From: Chloroflexota bacterium | Lineage (GTDB): Bacteria > Chloroflexota > Anaerolineae > Promineifilales > Promineifilaceae | Direction of reading: 5' to 3' | NCBI GenBank assembly: GCA_963169155.1 | Contig: CAUJGI010000546.1 | Location: forward strand, 1-6,994 | DNA: 6,994 nt | Shown here: piece after piece, positions 4,091 to 6,994 of the stretch | How positions within the stretch are numbered: the stretch's first letter is position 1 | Layout of the letters: every line of letters starts with the position of its first letter | Translations under genes and position numbers: made by a program | Notes under the pieces: model-generated | The model's database searches: none | Seen by the model: the letters and a program-made list of their open reading frames with translations, nothing else | What the model was told of the DNA's origin: nothing

Positions 4091-6799
4091 TTACCGCATG
4101 ACAGTTGGCAGGTACAGGTAGAAGTAGTCACTTAAATACACGGCAAAAGAGTCGCTTCCGGTGACAACGATCTGGCTTTGTACCGTGTTGCTGCTTTTTG
4201 GCCCTGAATCATCCGGGTCAGAGGCCGTGGCTGTGTTGCTGATGGTCAACTCGCCTGTCGCCCTGGCGGTGACGGCCGCCGGGGAGTTAACCGGATTGTT
4301 GGGGCAGCTGTAAACCTGGCTGGCCCCCGGCCCCAGCGTTTGCGGCGTGCTGAGGGCAGGTGTGCAGTTTGCCACGCCAGGGGCGCTCACCTGCACGTTG
4401 CTCAGGCTTAAACTGCCGCTGTTGGTAACGCTGATGGTGTAGGTAACTGACTCACCGCTTTCAACAACGGCGGGAACGGCCGTCATTTCCACGTCCAGGG
4501 CTAAGGTGGGATCGATGACGGCCGTACACACATAACTCACGCTCTGGGCCGGGTTGATAACCACCGTATCCACCAGATTGCCCGGCACGCCGTTGCACAC
4601 CGGATTGGTCAGCCCGGCGGCAAACGTGTCGGTGACGGCCGTGTTGTTGGCGGGTCCAAGCCCCTCGTTGGTCACCTCAATCTCGTAAGTGAGGGTATCG
4701 CCCGGCGCGGCGCTGCCCGTGGGCTGCACGCTTTTGCTCACCGTCAACGACGGATCGCCCGGATCACCCAGCACAATCGTAAAGTTGGCATTGGAAATGT
4801 CGAAGAAGATGTTGCCTACGCAGCTTACCCGCACGCGGGCTGTGCTGGTAGCGATGTTGGGCACCAGCACGCTGGCACTGCCGTCGTTGGCCGTATTGGC
4901 CGCCAGGACGGTAGCATAGGTGTAGCCGCCGTCGCTGGACAGGCTGATATTGACGTTGGCGCAGCTAATCGGCGCGGCACTGGTTCCGGCGACGTTCCAG
5001 GTGACCGTTTCGCTGGTATTGCCGGTCCAGGTTACGGCCGTATTCGGCGCTGTCACCAAAAACGGACCCGTTCCGGCAACGGCCGTTACCTGAGCCGAAT
5101 CGTAGGCTACGCCGCCAGCCGGGGATTGATTGTCGCGCACCGTCAGGCGGAAGTTCATCGTGCGGGCGTAGCCGGGCAGCAGTTCGCCCATCGTCTGCGT
5201 GTTGTTCACGATGTCCGAAAGGCGCGGCAAGGTGCGTGACGGGGTCGAGGTGGCCGGGAACGAGCGGAAAATCGGCGCATTGCCCGATGGCGAATTGGGC
5301 GCACCCGCCGGACCGAGATCAAACTCTTCCCAGTTGTAGGTGAGAACGGCCGTCCCGTCCGGATCGGTCGCCGAGCCGGTGAGGGTAAACGGCGTGTTAA
5401 GCGGGATGCTGTAATTGGCCCCGGCGTTGACCGTCGGTGCGGTGTTGCCCGTGTTGGCAACGGCCGCACAATTGTTCCCCGTGCCCAGCGTCGTGAAAGA
5501 GACAATCTCATCAAAGCTGATGCCGTGGAAATAATCATCGCTGTTATTTTGGATGTTTTGCGGGCTGCAAATACCGGCGTAAGCCATGATGGTGGTGCCG
5601 CTGCCCGGTTCGTAGGCCGTGCTGCCGTTGCGGTTGCCACCAGCACAGTTGCTTACGTTGCCGTTAAAGGTGTGGTTCCCGGCAAACTGGTGCCCCATCT
5701 CATGCGCCACATAATCCACGTAAAACGGATCGCCGATTGGATTGTTTAGACCAGTCACACCCTGCGCTTTGGCACTGCTGCAAACCACGCCCAGACCAGC
5801 GATCCCACCACCGCCCGTGCTAAAAACGTGACCTACATCATAGTTAGCCGATCCGATAACGTTGTTTAGCGTGGTTTGGTTTTGACCCAGCATCGCGCCG
5901 CCGCTGTTGTTGGAGTATGGATCGGTAAGGCCGTCGGTGTAGATGATCTGGTCGTTGTTGGCCACCAGCTGGAAGGTGACGGCCACCTCTCGTTCATAGA
6001 TGCCCGCAACGCGGTTAACGGCCGTTACAATTTCGGCCAGCGCAGAACTCACCGTACCGCCATGAAATTGGGTGTACTCGCCCGTGGCGGCCATCGCCAG
6101 GCGGTAGGTGCGCAGCTGCCCGCCAGAAGCAACGGCCTCGGTGATGGTTTCAGGCTGGCTCTGGTCTGTTCCCTCAATCTCAATGACTTGATCGGGGGCA
6201 AAGTCGGCGAGCAGATCGGGCACAAAGTCGCGGGAAAAGTAGCTCTGGTAGAGATCAATGCCGTCGCGGCTGTAGGGATCGATGAAAACACGGCCGTTTA
6301 CCGACAAAATCATGGCGTGAAAGCCGTGCGGGGTGGTGTCCAACCGGGCATAGGCGGTGGCATCGTCCAGCCCCACCCCGGCGTAGGTTTTAATTTCCGG
6401 GAATTTGGCGGCCAGTTCCGGGTGCATGACGGCCGTTTGGCTGATTTGGAAACGGCCGTAGCCACCATCCGGCAGCGGCAGCGACAACACCAAGTCCGAC
6501 GCCGCCATCTGGTCTGTCCCTTCGGGGGCAGCGGCCAGCAAACCGTTCAGCTTGGTCCAATCCAGCGCCACGGTGCGGTACGCCGTCGGCACGATGGCCC
6601 GGTCGCCCTCCAGACGCAGCGTGGTTTCGTTCACGTCCTGCCACAGCCCATCGGCTGATTGCGCCCCAGAGGGAGCGGCCGTGGCCGCCTGCTGCTGGCT
6701 CGCCGCCAACAGCAAGCCAAGAAAAAGCACCTGGCCCAGCAGGCCCAAAACCAGCAAAAAATTCAACTTCTCACGGGCAGGTTTGTTAGTTTGATTCAT
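4091..6799 (-). CDS. secreted reprolysin-like zinc metallopeptidase with PKD-like and DUF11 domains
   Basis: 902-residue exported protease of the M12B/reprolysin-like metzincin group. Residues 1-33 form a long signal peptide (basic 6-11, hydrophobic 14-32), with cleavage likely between 33 and 42. A prodomain-like region follows (about 50-225), then the catalytic domain (about 228-445) with the zinc site H366-E-M-G-H370-Q-F-A-G-N-H376 and a Met-turn at I404-M405-A-Y, so all three His ligands and the catalytic Glu367 are present. Next come a PKD/Ig-like module (about 453-575), a beta-sandwich with the VTWNVAGTS and NDGSASVLVPN signatures (about 578-677), and two DUF11-type repeats (about 683-768 and 771-877), each with a TYxIxVTN core. 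The tail ends YLYLPTVMR. AAGGAG (bases 6812 to 6807, minus strand) lies 7 nt before ATG. Ten of the 18 ACGGCCGT octamers are here. The protein substrate is unknown. Confidence 0.92.
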   Translation of the reverse strand: MNQTNKPAREKLNFLLVLGLLGQVLFLGLLLAASQQQAATAAPSGAQSADGLWQDVNETTLRLEGDRAIVPTAYRTVALDWTKLNGLLAAAPEGTDQMAASDLVLSLPLPDGGYGRFQISQTAVMHPELAAKFPEIKTYAGVGLDDATAYARLDTTPHGFHAMILSVNGRVFIDPYSRDGIDLYQSYFSRDFVPDLLADFAPDQVIEIEGTDQSQPETITEAVASGGQLRTYRLAMAATGEYTQFHGGTVSSALAEIVTAVNRVAGIYEREVAVTFQLVANNDQIIYTDGLTDPYSNNSGGAMLGQNQTTLNNVIGSANYDVGHVFSTGGGGIAGLGVVCSSAKAQGVTGLNNPIGDPFYVDYVAHEMGHQFAGNHTFNGNVSNCAGGNRNGSTAYEPGSGTTIMAYAGICSPQNIQNNSDDYFHGISFDEIVSFTTLGTGNNCAAVANTGNTAPTVNAGANYSIPLNTPFTLTGSATDPDGTAVLTYNWEEFDLGPAGAPNSPSGNAPIFRSFPATSTPSRTLPRLSDIVNNTQTMGELLPGYARTMNFRLTVRDNQSPAGGVAYDSAQVTAVAGTGPFLVTAPNTAVTWTGNTSETVTWNVAGTSAAPISCANVNISLSSDGGYTYATVLAANTANDGSASVLVPNIATSTARVRVSCVGNIFFDISNANFTIVLGDPGDPSLTVSKSVQPTGSAAPGDTLTYEIEVTNEGLGPANNTAVTDTFAAGLTNPVCNGVPGNLVDTVVINPAQSVSYVCTAVIDPTLALDVEMTAVPAVVESGESVTYTISVTNSGSLSLSNVQVSAPGVANCTPALSTPQTLGPGASQVYSCPNNPVNSPAAVTARATGELTISNTATASDPDDSGPKSSNTVQSQIVVTGSDSFAVYLSDYFYLYLPTVMR

Positions 6800-6820
6800 G
6801 AGATGACTCCTTCGAAAATA

Positions 6821-6884
6821 GGCCGCGGATTAACGCAAATAAACGCGGATTAAAATCTGGGCGCAGACTACGCCAATCTGCTGA
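6821..6884. repeat. degenerate GCGGATTAA-type repeats in metallopeptidase upstream region
   Basis: CGCGGATTAA occurs at 6824-6833 and again at 6844-6853, a 20-nt period. Degenerate GCG/AATCTG units follow up to the AATCTGCTGATT at about 6876-6887. Read on the minus strand this is a run of AATCNGCG-type words just upstream of the ribosome site of the metallopeptidase gene. AATCTGGGTCATCTGTGGATT words at the right end of the 1519-1717 element look like the same class. I recall such words as dispersed intergenic repeats in many bacteria, unverified. Confidence 0.45.
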
Positions 6885-6937
6885 TTTCCATTAGAGCTGT
6901 TCCTGAATAAAGAGATGAAGAATTTAAGGTAACCGTT

Positions 6938-6964
6938 CAGTTGTGAGCGGAACGCTGTCAACTG
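6938..6964. promoter_or_regulatory. palindrome resembling a LacI-family operator
   Basis: The 27-nt symmetric site is complementary at its outer six positions (CAGTTG / CAACTG) and inner four (AGCG / CGCT), with two mismatches between and a GAA centre. The left half, TTGTGAGCGGA, coincides with half of the lac operator word. It lies about 140 bp upstream of the metallopeptidase start. It could be an operator or a hairpin; the A-rich stretch after it rules out a + strand intrinsic terminator. Weakly supported. Confidence 0.25.
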
Positions 6965-6994
6965 CAAAAAAGAGTCATAGCCAAAAAGCAAAAA

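Larger units (their letters stand above)
142..6459. repeat. highly iterated palindromic octamer ACGGCCGT (18 exact copies)
   Basis: Exact copies start at 142, 313, 884, 1205, 1256, 2865, 3216, 3843, 4476, 4518, 4635, 5034, 5079, 5346, 6018, 6290, 6429 and 6452. At least seven single-end-base variants (starts 42, 1805, 2181, 3644, 4272, 5460, 6675) add to these. From base composition roughly 0.2 copies would be expected by chance. All exact copies lie inside coding sequence, in four of the five genes (none in the AraC gene). The pattern resembles the HIP1 octamer of cyanobacteria but with a different sequence. Counted by eye. Confidence 0.85.

Noticed and set aside
5876..6658. 260-codon open frame on + inside the metallopeptidase gene
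   Set aside because: It lies entirely antisense to the prodomain and catalytic region of a convincing 902-residue protein; its composition is typical of antisense translation and no domain is seen.

Overview
The window looks like a chromosomal segment of a Chloroflexota bacterium, probably of the Anaerolineae/Caldilineae side. This is an inference from three things. Codon use is moderately GC-rich. The secreted protein ends in a -YLPTVMR tail, a type I associate with Anaerolineae exported proteins. The octamer ACGGCCGT is hugely iterated, with 18 exact copies in 7 kb. No tRNA, rRNA, CRISPR array, transposase or phage gene is visible.

Layout from left to right: (1) the 3' part of a short-chain dehydrogenase/reductase gene on + (1-665), cut by the window edge; (2) a convergent, lipobox-bearing lipoprotein gene on - (739-1350), with an inverted repeat between the two stop codons; (3) a 484-base gap (1351-1834) that holds an apparently undescribed 199-bp foldback (MITE/REP-like) element with two hairpins at its centre; (4) an AraC-type regulator with a GyrI-like ligand domain on + (1835-2734), apparently leaderless from a TATACT box; (5) 33 bp downstream, a BtrH_N/DUF4872-type protein on + (2768-3967) with Pro where the family normally has its Cys; (6) a strong GC-rich hairpin (4030-4072) between convergent stops; (7) a 902-residue secreted reprolysin-like zinc metallopeptidase on - (4091-6799), with PKD-like and DUF11 modules; (8) a 195-bp upstream region with degenerate GCGGATTAA-type repeats and an operator-like palindrome.

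Functional reading: genes 4 and 5 probably form a small operon in which a small-molecule-sensing regulator is co-transcribed with a papain-fold protein that may be catalytically altered. The lipoprotein and the metallopeptidase are separate cell-surface or secreted products. The most unusual signals are non-coding: the ACGGCCGT octamer, which occupies only two of the three possible reading frames (Thr-Ala-Val or x-Gly-Arg), and the 199-bp foldback element upstream of the regulator.
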